Both the position numbers and the translations under genes were made by a program. This document shows, one piece after another, positions 1 to 6,803 of a stretch of 9,226 nt of DNA (its first letter is position 1; the number at the start of each line of letters is the position of its first letter). The notes under the pieces were generated by a model that saw nothing but the letters and a program-made list of their open reading frames with translations, had not been told where the DNA came from and did no database searches. The stretch lies in assembly GCA_017116025.1 (NCBI GenBank), contig JAFITR010000053.1, forward strand, positions 1 to 9,226. The letters are read 5' to 3'. The DNA is from Simkania negevensis. GTDB lineage: Bacteria; Chlamydiota; Chlamydiia; Chlamydiales; JAFITR01.

Positions 1-22
1 TATTTTTTTACAAAACTGCCAA

Positions 23-43
23 ACTCGAGTGCCCCTCCGGGGC
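23..43. other. GC-rich hairpin with adjoining palindrome upstream of lon
   Basis: An 8-bp perfect palindrome (ACTCGAGT, 23-30) directly abuts a compact hairpin (GCCCC-TCC-GGGGC, 31-43). On the + strand the hairpin is followed by AAAACAAAAC, and on the minus strand by no uninterrupted U-run, so it is not a textbook intrinsic terminator in either direction. It could be a weak terminator of a gene lying to the left of the window or a structured part of an untranslated leader. The structure is directly visible; its role is unknown. Confidence 0.4.
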
Positions 44-116
44 AAAACAAAACTATACAAGACGTAAAATATTTATTGTCTTCGCTTTATTGTCACACCC
101 AACTCTTTCTGTAGGT

Positions 117-145
117 TTGCTGTTTATTATCGATCCGCTTAAAAT
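117..145 (+). promoter_or_regulatory. Possible sigma70-type promoter for lon
   Basis: TTGCTG (117-122) and TAAAAT (140-145) are separated by exactly 17 bp. The -10 element matches the TATAAT consensus at 5 of 6 positions, the -35 at only 3 of 6. Transcription would start near 152 and give a leader of about 65 nt before the TTG start of lon. A second -10-like string, TATAGA, lies near 174. No heat-shock operator (CIRCE-like inverted repeat) was seen here. This is a pattern match only. Confidence 0.3.
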
Positions 146-205
146 AGCGCTTTCTTTTCCGTTAAAAAGACACTATAGATAGATTAGGCCATTCGGCGAG
201 TTCTG

Positions 206-219
206 AAGGAGAGCCATTG
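206..219 (+). promoter_or_regulatory. Shine-Dalgarno and TTG start of lon
   Basis: AAGGAG (206-211) sits 5 nt before a TTG codon at 217. The protein reads in frame from this TTG through an acidic tail into the Lon N-terminal domain. The first in-frame ATG lies about 22 residues further on and lacks an equally placed Shine-Dalgarno. The TTG is therefore the preferred start. Confidence 0.65.
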
Positions 220-2706
220 ATCACGAACTGTTTTACAGAAAACGAATTTAGCGATAGCGATGAGAGTCTTGACGAAGCGCTGATGAACTCTTTAGACGAA
301 GACAACCCTTCTTCTTCAGAGGAGCTGTTACCTGACGAAGTCTTTGTCTTTCCTCTGAACAGGCGTCCATTCTTTCCTGGCATGGCAACACCAATCATTG
401 TCGAGCCGGGGCCTTACTACGAAGTTCTCAAACTTGTAGCGGCATCTGAGCGCAAGTATATCGGCTTGTTGTTGACGAAAGAAGAGGATGCCAACATCTA
501 CAAATTAGGCCTTAAAAACTTGTATAAGGTAGGGACGTTAGCACGTATCTTGCGGATCATTCCTATCGAGCAGGGTGGCGCCCAAGTCGTTTTAAGTGTA
601 GAGAAGAGGATTGAGGTCGTCAAAAAGCTGCCTTCTACCAAACATCTTTCCGCCAAGATCAAAATCCATGAAGAGCTCTCCGCCCCATCGAAGGAGTTAA
701 AAGCTTATTCCCTAAGCATTATTGCGATCATCAAAGATTTGTTGAAGCTAAACCCTCTATTTAAAGAAGAGCTGCAAATATTTCTTGGCCACTCGGACTT
801 CACTGAACCAGGTAGGCTGGCAGATTTTTCTGTTGCTTTGACGACAGGAACGCGTGAGGAGCTGCAGGAGGTGCTTGAGGCGTTTAACTTGAATGACCGC
901 ATCGACAAAGCACTCTTTTTGTTGAAGAAAGAGCTGGACTTAAACAAACTTCAAAACAGCATAAGCCAGAAGATCGAAGTCACCATCACCAAACAACAAA
1001 AAGAATTCTTCCTCAGAGAACAGCTGAGGACGATCAAGAAAGAACTTGGGATCGAAAAAGACGACAAACAGTGTGATCTGGAGAAATTTACTGTACGCCT
1101 TAAGGAGCGTACTGTTCCTGACGACGTGAAAAAAGTCATCGACGAGGAGTTGGAAAAGCTCAGTGCTTTGGACGTGATCTCTTCCGAGTACTCGGTATGT
1201 CGTAACTACCTCGACTGGTTGACGATCGTCCCTTGGGGGATGAGAAGTGAAGACCGCCATAACCTATCGGAAGCAAGGATTATCCTTGAAGAAGACCACT
1301 ACGGCCTTGAAGACATCAAAGAACGCATCCTGGAATTCATCAGCATAGGCAAGCTTGCTGGCCAGGTCAAAGGAAGTATCATCTGTCTGGTAGGCCCTCC
1401 TGGCGTGGGCAAGACGAGTATCGGCAAGAGCATTGCTCGGGCGTTAGGACGGAAATTTTATCGTTTTTCTGTTGGCGGCATGAGTGACGAAGCGGAGATC
1501 AAAGGGCATCGCAGAACATACATCGGCGCTATGCCAGGCAAGATGATCCAAGCGCTGAAGTATGTGCAGACGCAGAATCCTGTTATTATGATCGACGAAG
1601 TGGACAAGATCAGCCGTAGCTACCACGGCGATCCCGCTTCTGCCTTGTTAGAAGTTCTCGATCCTGAACAGAACGTCGACTTCCTCGACCACTATCTGGA
1701 CGTCAGGTGCGACCTTTCAAACGTCCTCTTTATCCTTACTGCCAACGTCCTTGATACGATTCCTGAACCTTTGAAGGACAGGACAGAAACGATGCGCCTG
1801 TCGGGATATATCACTAATGAAAAAGTGCAGATTGCCAAGAAGTACCTGATTCCGCGCAACAGGAAAACGATGGGCCTGAAAGCAAGCCAAGTAGGCTTTA
1901 CTGACAGAGGCCTTAAGGCGCTGATCAACGGCTATGCTCGCGAAGCTGGCGTACGTAACCTGGAGAATGGGATCAAGAAGGTGTTGCGTAAAGTAGCAAA
2001 AGAGATTGTCGAAGAATTGGAGTCGACGAAGAAAAAGAGTGCGGAGTCGAAGAAGAAAAAAGTATCGATCACGGAAAAGAATATTGAGCACTACTTACGC
2101 AAACCGATCTTCACTTCTGATCGCTTCTATCAAGTGCTGCCTATAGGGGTATGTACGGGCCTTGCCTGGACATCGCTGGGTGGAGCAACGCTCTACGTCG
2201 AAGCGACGAAAGTCCCGGCAAAAAAAACCGCGATGAAACTCACAGGACAGGCGGGTAAGGTGATGCAGGAGTCTTCGGAGATAGCCTGGACCTTTCTCCA
2301 CAGCTCTTTGAAATCGTATGCTCCGAAGATGTTGTTCTTTGACGGGAGCGAAGTGCATATGCACCTTCCCGAAGGCGCCACACCCAAAGACGGTCCATCA
2401 GCGGGAGTCACCATGGTAACCTCCCTCCTCTCCTTACTGCTAAACAAACGGGTCGACGATGACCTAGGGATGACGGGAGAGATGACCCTCATGGGACATG
2501 TCCTGCCAATTGGAGGGCTAAAAGAGAAGCTCATTGCCGCACGTCGCTCACGCTTGAACCACTTGATTTTCCCCAAAGAAAACGAGCGCGACTATGGCGA
2601 GTTACCCGATTACCTCAAGAAAGGATTGAAGGTGGACTTTGTCTCCCACTACGACGAGATCTACCAAATCGTCTTTAAGAAGAGCAAAGAGAAAAAGAAT
2701 AAATAA
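217..2706 (+). CDS. lon: ATP-dependent Lon protease
   Basis: This is an ATP-driven cytoplasmic serine protease that degrades misfolded and regulatory proteins as a hexamer. The 829-residue chain has the full Lon A architecture: a substrate-binding LAN domain from about residue 41 (LPDEVFVFPL) to 250, a coiled-coil linker, an AAA+ module, and a C-terminal protease domain from about 640. Visible motifs are Walker A GPPGVGKT (393-400), Walker B MIDEVDK with Asp460-Glu461, catalytic Ser728 in DGPSAG, and catalytic Lys771 in GGLKEK. The Ser-Lys spacing of 43 equals that in E. coli (S679/K722). Residues 1-40 form an acidic Ser/Asp/Glu-rich tail absent from E. coli Lon but, from memory, typical of chlamydial Lon. 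A Lys-rich insert near 605-618 precedes the protease domain. It starts at TTG behind a strong AAGGAG and is followed after 21 bp by the next gene, suggesting an operon. The function is secure. Confidence 0.97.
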   Translation: MITNCFTENEFSDSDESLDEALMNSLDEDNPSSSEELLPDEVFVFPLNRRPFFPGMATPIIVEPGPYYEVLKLVAASERKYIGLLLTKEEDANIYKLGLKNLYKVGTLARILRIIPIEQGGAQVVLSVEKRIEVVKKLPSTKHLSAKIKIHEELSAPSKELKAYSLSIIAIIKDLLKLNPLFKEELQIFLGHSDFTEPGRLADFSVALTTGTREELQEVLEAFNLNDRIDKALFLLKKELDLNKLQNSISQKIEVTITKQQKEFFLREQLRTIKKELGIEKDDKQCDLEKFTVRLKERTVPDDVKKVIDEELEKLSALDVISSEYSVCRNYLDWLTIVPWGMRSEDRHNLSEARIILEEDHYGLEDIKERILEFISIGKLAGQVKGSIICLVGPPGVGKTSIGKSIARALGRKFYRFSVGGMSDEAEIKGHRRTYIGAMPGKMIQALKYVQTQNPVIMIDEVDKISRSYHGDPASALLEVLDPEQNVDFLDHYLDVRCDLSNVLFILTANVLDTIPEPLKDRTETMRLSGYITNEKVQIAKKYLIPRNRKTMGLKASQVGFTDRGLKALINGYAREAGVRNLENGIKKVLRKVAKEIVEELESTKKKSAESKKKKVSITEKNIEHYLRKPIFTSDRFYQVLPIGVCTGLAWTSLGGATLYVEATKVPAKKTAMKLTGQAGKVMQESSEIAWTFLHSSLKSYAPKMLFFDGSEVHMHLPEGATPKDGPSAGVTMVTSLLSLLLNKRVDDDLGMTGEMTLMGHVLPIGGLKEKLIAARRSRLNHLIFPKENERDYGELPDYLKKGLKVDFVSHYDEIYQIVFKKSKEKKNK

Positions 2707-2727
2707 CTGTGGGTTTAGGAAAGGCGA

Positions 2728-3261
2728 ATGTTGTCTCAGCCAAAATTGTGGAAGGAAGGTTGTAGAAAAAAGTTTATCTCCCCTAGCCATCTTGAGGAAG
2801 AGGCGATAAAAATCAAGGCGTCAGGCAAGACGATCGCTACGTTGAACGGCTCCTTTGACCTTTTACACGCAGGCCACCTGCAGATCATCTACGAAGCATC
2901 GCAAACAGCAGACGTTTTAATCGTTGCACTCAATAGCGACTCTTCCATACAACAATATAAAAATCCTAACAGACCAATCATCCCTTTGGAATATCGGCTA
3001 CAAATGATGGCCGCGCTTGCCTTTGTAGACTATATCACCTGGTTTGACGAGACGAACCCCGTGAGGTTCTTGAAAGCTGTCCAGCCCAACGTCCATGTCA
3101 ATGGAGCGGAATATGGCAGGGAGTGTATGGAGGCTGATACCGTCAAAAAAGGAGGAGGGGCAGTGCACATTGTCGAACTTGTCCCCGGACTTTCTACAAC
3201 GCAAATTATGAACAAAATTCGCAACTATTCAGAGACCCCGACGAAGAAGGGTCTTCTTTAA
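2728..3261 (+). CDS. D-glycero-beta-D-manno-heptose 1-phosphate adenylyltransferase-like protein (RfaE2/HldE C-terminal domain type)
   Basis: This is a cytidylyltransferase-fold nucleotidyltransferase of 177 residues. The family transfers AMP from ATP to heptose 1-phosphate in the ADP-heptose pathway for lipopolysaccharide core. The nucleotide-binding signature NGSFDLLHAGH ends in HAGH (47-50). NSD (69-71) and the family's C-terminal GLSTTQIMNKIR (154-165) also align well with RfaE2. Two differences stand out: Ser replaces the usual Cys in NGCFD, and the region around 125-142 (NGAEYGRECMEADTVKKG) is only loosely like the normal KGGDY segment. It is a stand-alone domain with no fused sugar kinase. 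AGGA at 2717-2720 gives a Shine-Dalgarno 7 nt from the ATG. The last 10 or so residues (ETPTKKGLL) are encoded within an inverted-repeat arm and lie beyond the normal family end. The adenylyltransferase family is secure; the exact sugar substrate is inferred. Confidence 0.85.
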   Translation: MLSQPKLWKEGCRKKFISPSHLEEEAIKIKASGKTIATLNGSFDLLHAGHLQIIYEASQTADVLIVALNSDSSIQQYKNPNRPIIPLEYRLQMMAALAFVDYITWFDETNPVRFLKAVQPNVHVNGAEYGRECMEADTVKKGGGAVHIVELVPGLSTTQIMNKIRNYSETPTKKGLL

Positions 3262-3367
3262 CAAAATACTTTCTTTTTTCTTTGCGTTCTCTAAGCCTTT
3301 GCGTTAAAAACGAATAGATAACTGTAGAGATCGATTCAAATATCTCTCCTTCGTCGGGGTATCTGAA
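3228..3367. repeat. 22-nt inverted repeat bracketing the gap before the rhomboid gene
   Basis: The left arm 3228-3249 and the right arm 3346-3367 are reverse complements at 20 of 22 positions, including a perfect 12-bp core (ACCCCGACGAAG at 3235-3246 against CTTCGTCGGGGT at 3349-3360). The enclosed segment is 96 bp and AT-rich. The left arm covers the last codons of the adenylyltransferase gene; the right arm ends 22 bp before the rhomboid start. Each arm can also join a local hairpin: AGACCC(3233-3238)/GGGTCT(3249-3254) on the left, and AGAGAT(3326-3331)/ATCTCT(3342-3347) on the right. It may be a degenerate MITE-like element, a long-range transcript structure, or a terminator. No target-site duplication is evident. 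Confidence 0.7.
3280..3305. repeat. Short CTTTGCGTT direct repeat
   Basis: CTTTGCGTT occurs at 3280-3288 and again at 3297-3305, separated by TCTCTAAG (8 nt). The arrangement resembles octamer-like CTTTGCGT/CTCTGTGG intergenic repeats that I remember from many bacterial genomes. It lies inside the inverted-repeat element before the rhomboid gene. A T-rich run (3270-3283) precedes it. Confidence 0.45.
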
Positions 3368-3389
3368 CAGCTACCAAAATTCAAAGCTT

Positions 3390-4580
3390 ATGCGCCTCAT
3401 TACGACATTAGAAAACGGTGACGATGCAAATAGATTCTCCTATTTCCTTACTGTACAAGGAATAGAGAACGAAGTCGAGTGCTCGACGGTGTCAAAAGAT
3501 GGCGCCGATATCACTAACTACCTCATTTGGATAGATAGTGAAGAGCAGCTAGACAACGCTCTGGATTGGCTGGACAAGTTTTTGGCCGATCCTCACAAAT
3601 TGCAATTTGAAGGGCACGAGAAGGAAGCGAAGCAGATTCTACACGAGCGTTCGGAGAAGAAGAGAAAGACGGACGAAGAGTGGATTAAAGAGAAAGTCAA
3701 AGAAAAAAAGCCGTTGTTTGTACGGCGCAAATCACCAACAGGGACCATTACAGCTTTTCTATTAGGACTCTGTATTGTCATTTTCCTCTGGCAAACCTTT
3801 TCGTCGCTAAAGATGCAAGATAGAAGTGAGATCTCCATCCCTCCCATCCTTTTAGCTCCTCCAATCACAAAAGCCCTGCTCTACGACTATCCCAGCGTAC
3901 TCGATCTTTTAGACAAGTTGATCGTCCAATACGGCCCTGACATCCTTGTCGGCCCTGACAGCCTACCTCAGGAGGCCAAAGAGCTCATTCATCAAATTAA
4001 CCACTCGGCCTATTGGCAAGGGATCTATGACGAGTTTCTTTTGCGCCGTAGCAATCCAAAGCTGCCCCAAGTGTACAACGATCCGATGTTCGAACAGATC
4101 CGCCAGGGAGAATGGTGGCGCATCTTTACTCCGTGTCTCTTGCATGCCAACCTATTCCATATCTTTTTCAACATGGTTTGGTTGGTCTTTTTGGGCAACC
4201 AGATGGAACAGCGGATGAAAAAGTGGCGCTATCTGCTGTTCGTTCTATTCGTCGGAGCGTTAAGCAACACGATGCAGTATCTGATGGGAGGCTTTAACTT
4301 CATGGGCTTTTCCGGTGTAATCACAGGGATGGCAGGCTTTATCTATGTACGTCAACATGTAGCGCCCTGGGAAGGGTACCAGCTGGCGAAACTCGCGATT
4401 ATCATCATTAGCCTCTTCATCTTCGGTATGTTCGCCGTACAGCTCCTCTCTTTCTCCCTCGAACTTGCAGGCAAAGACCCCATCCCCACAGGTATCGCCA
4501 ATACTGCACATATTGGTGGCGCCATCATCGGTATGATTCTAGGACGGTGGGACTTCTGCGTTAAAAAAGTCGGTAGCTAA
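3390..4580 (+). CDS. glpG: Rhomboid-family intramembrane serine protease, GlpG type with extended loop
   Basis: This membrane protease cleaves transmembrane substrates within the bilayer. The 396-residue protein begins with a GlpG-like cytosolic domain (about 1-75: MRLITTLENGDDANRFSYFL...), aligning with the start of E. coli GlpG and supporting this ATG, although no convincing Shine-Dalgarno precedes it. A charged linker (75-113) leads to TM1 (about 117-136). Catalytic-core signatures follow: WWRIFT (242-247), HIFFN with His257 and Asn261, nucleophile Ser308 in GFSGVITG, and His374 in NTAHIGG. These correspond to E. coli H150, N154, S201 and H254. Between TM1 and WWR lie about 105 residues (137-241), versus roughly 20 in E. 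coli GlpG, with a soluble helical look (SVLDLLDKLIVQY...). The gene follows the adenylyltransferase by 128 bp and converges on the E1 gene. Proteolytic activity is expected because the Ser-His dyad is intact; substrates are unknown. Confidence 0.92.
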   Translation: MRLITTLENGDDANRFSYFLTVQGIENEVECSTVSKDGADITNYLIWIDSEEQLDNALDWLDKFLADPHKLQFEGHEKEAKQILHERSEKKRKTDEEWIKEKVKEKKPLFVRRKSPTGTITAFLLGLCIVIFLWQTFSSLKMQDRSEISIPPILLAPPITKALLYDYPSVLDLLDKLIVQYGPDILVGPDSLPQEAKELIHQINHSAYWQGIYDEFLLRRSNPKLPQVYNDPMFEQIRQGEWWRIFTPCLLHANLFHIFFNMVWLVFLGNQMEQRMKKWRYLLFVLFVGALSNTMQYLMGGFNFMGFSGVITGMAGFIYVRQHVAPWEGYQLAKLAIIIISLFIFGMFAVQLLSFSLELAGKDPIPTGIANTAHIGGAIIGMILGRWDFCVKKVGS

Positions 4581-4590
4581 TCTGGCGCCA

Positions 4591-6642
4591 TTAGTAGCGG
4601 TGCAGATGGTTGATCGCGTTTTCGATGTCCTCTTGCTGTGGTAAAACAGCATTTTCTAACGGTTTAGAGTAAGGTATATGAGCGTCAAGGCCGCAGACTC
4701 TTTGGACAGGGGCATCGAGGTACTCAAAAGCCTCTTCAGAGATCCTAGCAGCGACCTCTGCTCCGAAGCCACAGTTCCTTGCCCCCTCGTGAGCGACGAG
4801 AAGCTTGCCCGTTTTTTTCACCGACTCTAAAATTGTAGCGATATCGAGAGGCACTATTGTTCTTAGGTCAATGACTTCAACAGAGACATCGTGATATGAA
4901 AGTTTATCAGCGACAGCGGCAGCCATGAGGATCATCATGCCATATCCGACGAAGGTGATATCGCTCCCCTCACGTACGACTTTTGCCTGCCCCAAAGGAA
5001 GCAAATACTCTTCTGATGGCTCGGGACGTGCGCTAAACTGTTGCTGCCTGTAGAGCCCCTTATGCTCGAGGAAGATGACCGGATTGGGATCGTGTATAGC
5101 CATTTTAAGCAACCCTTTGGCATCAGCAGCGTTGCTAGGGATGACAATTTTAAGCCCGGGACAGTGGGCCAAGAAACCTTCTACGCTTTGCGAATGGTAC
5201 GGCCCTCCCTGGATGTATCCTCCGTAGGGCATGCGAATGACGAGCGGCTGTCTCCATTGGCCATTTGAGCGATAGTGTATGCTTGCCACTTCATTAAACA
5301 ACTGGTTGATTCCTGTCCACATATAGTCAGCAAACTGTATTTCCGCAACGGGTCTAAAACCTGGATACATCGCCATCCCGCACGCTACACCAATAATCGT
5401 CGACTCTGCAAGAGGGGTATTGAAGCAACGCTCTACGCCAAACTCCTCCGTCAACCCACGGGTAGCGCCAAAGACACCCCCTTTATTATGAGCGATATCT
5501 TGTCCGAAAACAATAATGCCACGATCTTTGTTCATCTCTTCACGTAAGGCGTTGTTGATGGCATCGATGATCACAATCTTCTCGCCTTGGCTATTAGGTT
5601 CTTCGTACAACGACACTCCAACAGGGTCGTTTTCAACAAAGAGATGACGAGAGACAGAGGCTTTATCAGGAAAAGGGAGTGCTTCGGCGGCGTTAGCAGC
5701 ATCTTCCACATCAATACGTACGTCTTCTCTGATCGCATCAAGCTCCCCTTGCGTACAACCCTGCTCTTTTAACAACCACTGCTCAAAACGAAGGAGGGGG
5801 TCTTTTTTTTGTGCTGCTGCAAACTCCTTAGCATCGCGATACCTTCTTGCATCGTCGCTGTTGCTATGTGATGCAAGACGAGGTACTTTAGCAACAATGA
5901 CGCTAGGGCCAAGCTGGTCACGTCCGCGCTTGACAGCATCCTGCATCGCTTGGCACAACTCACTATAACTGCCGCCATCGACATCAAAGACAGCGGTATC
6001 AGGGTAGCCCTTTACTATAGGTAGAATAGAACCCCCTGCTGTCTGCTCTTCGATAGGCACAGAGATCGCCCAGCCATTGTCTTGGATGACAAAAATGACA
6101 GGCAGAAGGTGTAAAGCAGAATAGTTGAGGGCCTCGTGGAAATCTCCTTGTGATGTTGCTCCGTCACCAAAAGAGACATAGACAACTTCGTCGCTGCCCG
6201 AAAGCTTGGCTGCATGAGCAATACCTGCCGCTTGCAACATCTGTGAACCAACAGCACTCGACTGACAAGGAATGCGGAGCTTCTTATGAGAAAAGTGATA
6301 GGGCATCATGCGGCCAGCAGAGTGGTTCTCCGTTTCTCTAGCCATGAAGGCGCCGAACAGCTCTTTGAGATCTGCGCCAAGGCCAATCACAAAAGGCTGG
6401 TCGCGGTAATAAGGCAAAGCCCAATCATGACCCGCACGCAGCTGCCGCGCACAGACAACACCCACAAGCTCATGGCCCTTCGCCGACAGCTGGAAAGTGC
6501 CCCCTTTATTCTGTTTGACAAGAGTAGCCGTCTTCTCATCGGTATAACGAGCCTCGTATACTAAACGAAATACCTCCAAAAGTTCATGCTTAGACTCTGT
6601 TTTCTTTTTGGCTAACCCCTTTGTCATCGTCATCAATCTCAT
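4591..6642 (-). CDS. 2-oxoisovalerate-type 2-oxoacid dehydrogenase E1, fused alpha and beta subunits
   Basis: This is the thiamine-diphosphate-dependent decarboxylating component of a branched-chain 2-oxoacid dehydrogenase-like complex. Residues about 20-325 are E1 alpha: the ThDP/Mg motif runs from GDG (159-161) to QDN (187-189), and HSNSDDARRYRD (259-270) resembles the loop of branched-chain E1 alpha. Residues about 354-683 are E1 beta, with the ThDP-activating Glu413 (PLAEST), FADY (437-440) and His483 (GPYHSQSVEG). Most bacteria encode the halves as two genes; a single 683-residue chain is, from memory, typical of Chlamydiae (CT340 in C. trachomatis). The ATG at 6642 has a weak Shine-Dalgarno, and in-frame ATGs at 6633 and 6627 are alternatives. 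E2 and E3 partners are not in the window. Convergent with the rhomboid gene across 10 bp. The E1 class is firm; preference for branched-chain substrates over pyruvate is inferred from motif resemblance. Confidence 0.93.
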   Translation of the reverse strand: MRLMTMTKGLAKKKTESKHELLEVFRLVYEARYTDEKTATLVKQNKGGTFQLSAKGHELVGVVCARQLRAGHDWALPYYRDQPFVIGLGADLKELFGAFMARETENHSAGRMMPYHFSHKKLRIPCQSSAVGSQMLQAAGIAHAAKLSGSDEVVYVSFGDGATSQGDFHEALNYSALHLLPVIFVIQDNGWAISVPIEEQTAGGSILPIVKGYPDTAVFDVDGGSYSELCQAMQDAVKRGRDQLGPSVIVAKVPRLASHSNSDDARRYRDAKEFAAAQKKDPLLRFEQWLLKEQGCTQGELDAIREDVRIDVEDAANAAEALPFPDKASVSRHLFVENDPVGVSLYEEPNSQGEKIVIIDAINNALREEMNKDRGIIVFGQDIAHNKGGVFGATRGLTEEFGVERCFNTPLAESTIIGVACGMAMYPGFRPVAEIQFADYMWTGINQLFNEVASIHYRSNGQWRQPLVIRMPYGGYIQGGPYHSQSVEGFLAHCPGLKIVIPSNAADAKGLLKMAIHDPNPVIFLEHKGLYRQQQFSARPEPSEEYLLPLGQAKVVREGSDITFVGYGMMILMAAAVADKLSYHDVSVEVIDLRTIVPLDIATILESVKKTGKLLVAHEGARNCGFGAEVAARISEEAFEYLDAPVQRVCGLDAHIPYSKPLENAVLPQQEDIENAINHLHRY

Positions 6643-6803
6643 CCAATTAAAATATTAACGTTGAGCTCTTTCATCGCCCTCATACTAATGCCAAAACACT
6701 GTAACACAAATTCAAATAAAAAACCATGCTTAGGTAGTAATTCACCACCGATCTCACTGGTTTAGTGGTTTAAATTATACAACAAGTGGCTGCCCTACAA
6801 GGG
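6643..6803. other. Intergenic region between the E1 fusion and the YycJ-like gene
   Basis: This 161-bp AT-rich spacer contains no ORF of note and no tRNA-like cloverleaf. On the minus strand it holds a perfect TATAAT and a small stem, ACCAC/GTGGT, with a 16-nt loop about 100 nt before the E1 start. Just after the YycJ-like stop lies CCCT-TGT-AGGG (minus strand), too weak to call a terminator. Confidence 0.5.
6774..6801 (-). promoter_or_regulatory. Probable promoter for the E1 alpha-beta fusion gene
   Basis: On the minus strand a perfect TATAAT occupies 6779 down to 6774. A candidate -35 lies upstream in CCCTTGTAG, giving TTGT-containing hexamers 15-17 bp away with at best half-consensus match. 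The position, immediately after the stop of the YycJ-like gene, would separate transcription of the two minus-strand genes. It would leave a leader of about 125 nt before the E1 start. Not experimentally supported. Confidence 0.45.

Noticed and set aside
31..43. Hairpin GCCCCTCCGGGGC as an intrinsic terminator
   Set aside because: No U-tract follows on either strand, so I list it only as a structure.
162..398. 78-aa minus-strand ORF over the start of lon
   Set aside because: Antisense to the Ser/Glu-rich tail of Lon, giving a low-complexity Ser-rich translation and no family resemblance.
1717..2576. Several minus-strand ORFs of 80-130 aa inside lon
   Set aside because: They lie antisense to conserved AAA+ and protease domains and show Arg/Cys/His-rich shadow composition without a plausible Shine-Dalgarno.
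3946..4297. Overlapping + strand ORFs inside the rhomboid gene
   Set aside because: Out of frame with a gene whose catalytic motifs are intact; no independent coding signal.
4581..4590. GGCGCC palindrome between the convergent rhomboid and E1 genes
   Set aside because: Only 6 bp and with no T-run; too short to support a bidirectional terminator.
5041..5547. + strand ORFs of 75-90 aa opposite the E1 fusion
   Set aside because: Antisense to the conserved beta half of E1; no recognisable domain.
6721..6803. Possible tRNA in the gap before the YycJ-like gene
   Set aside because: No acceptor stem, no T-loop consensus and no consistent cloverleaf on either strand.
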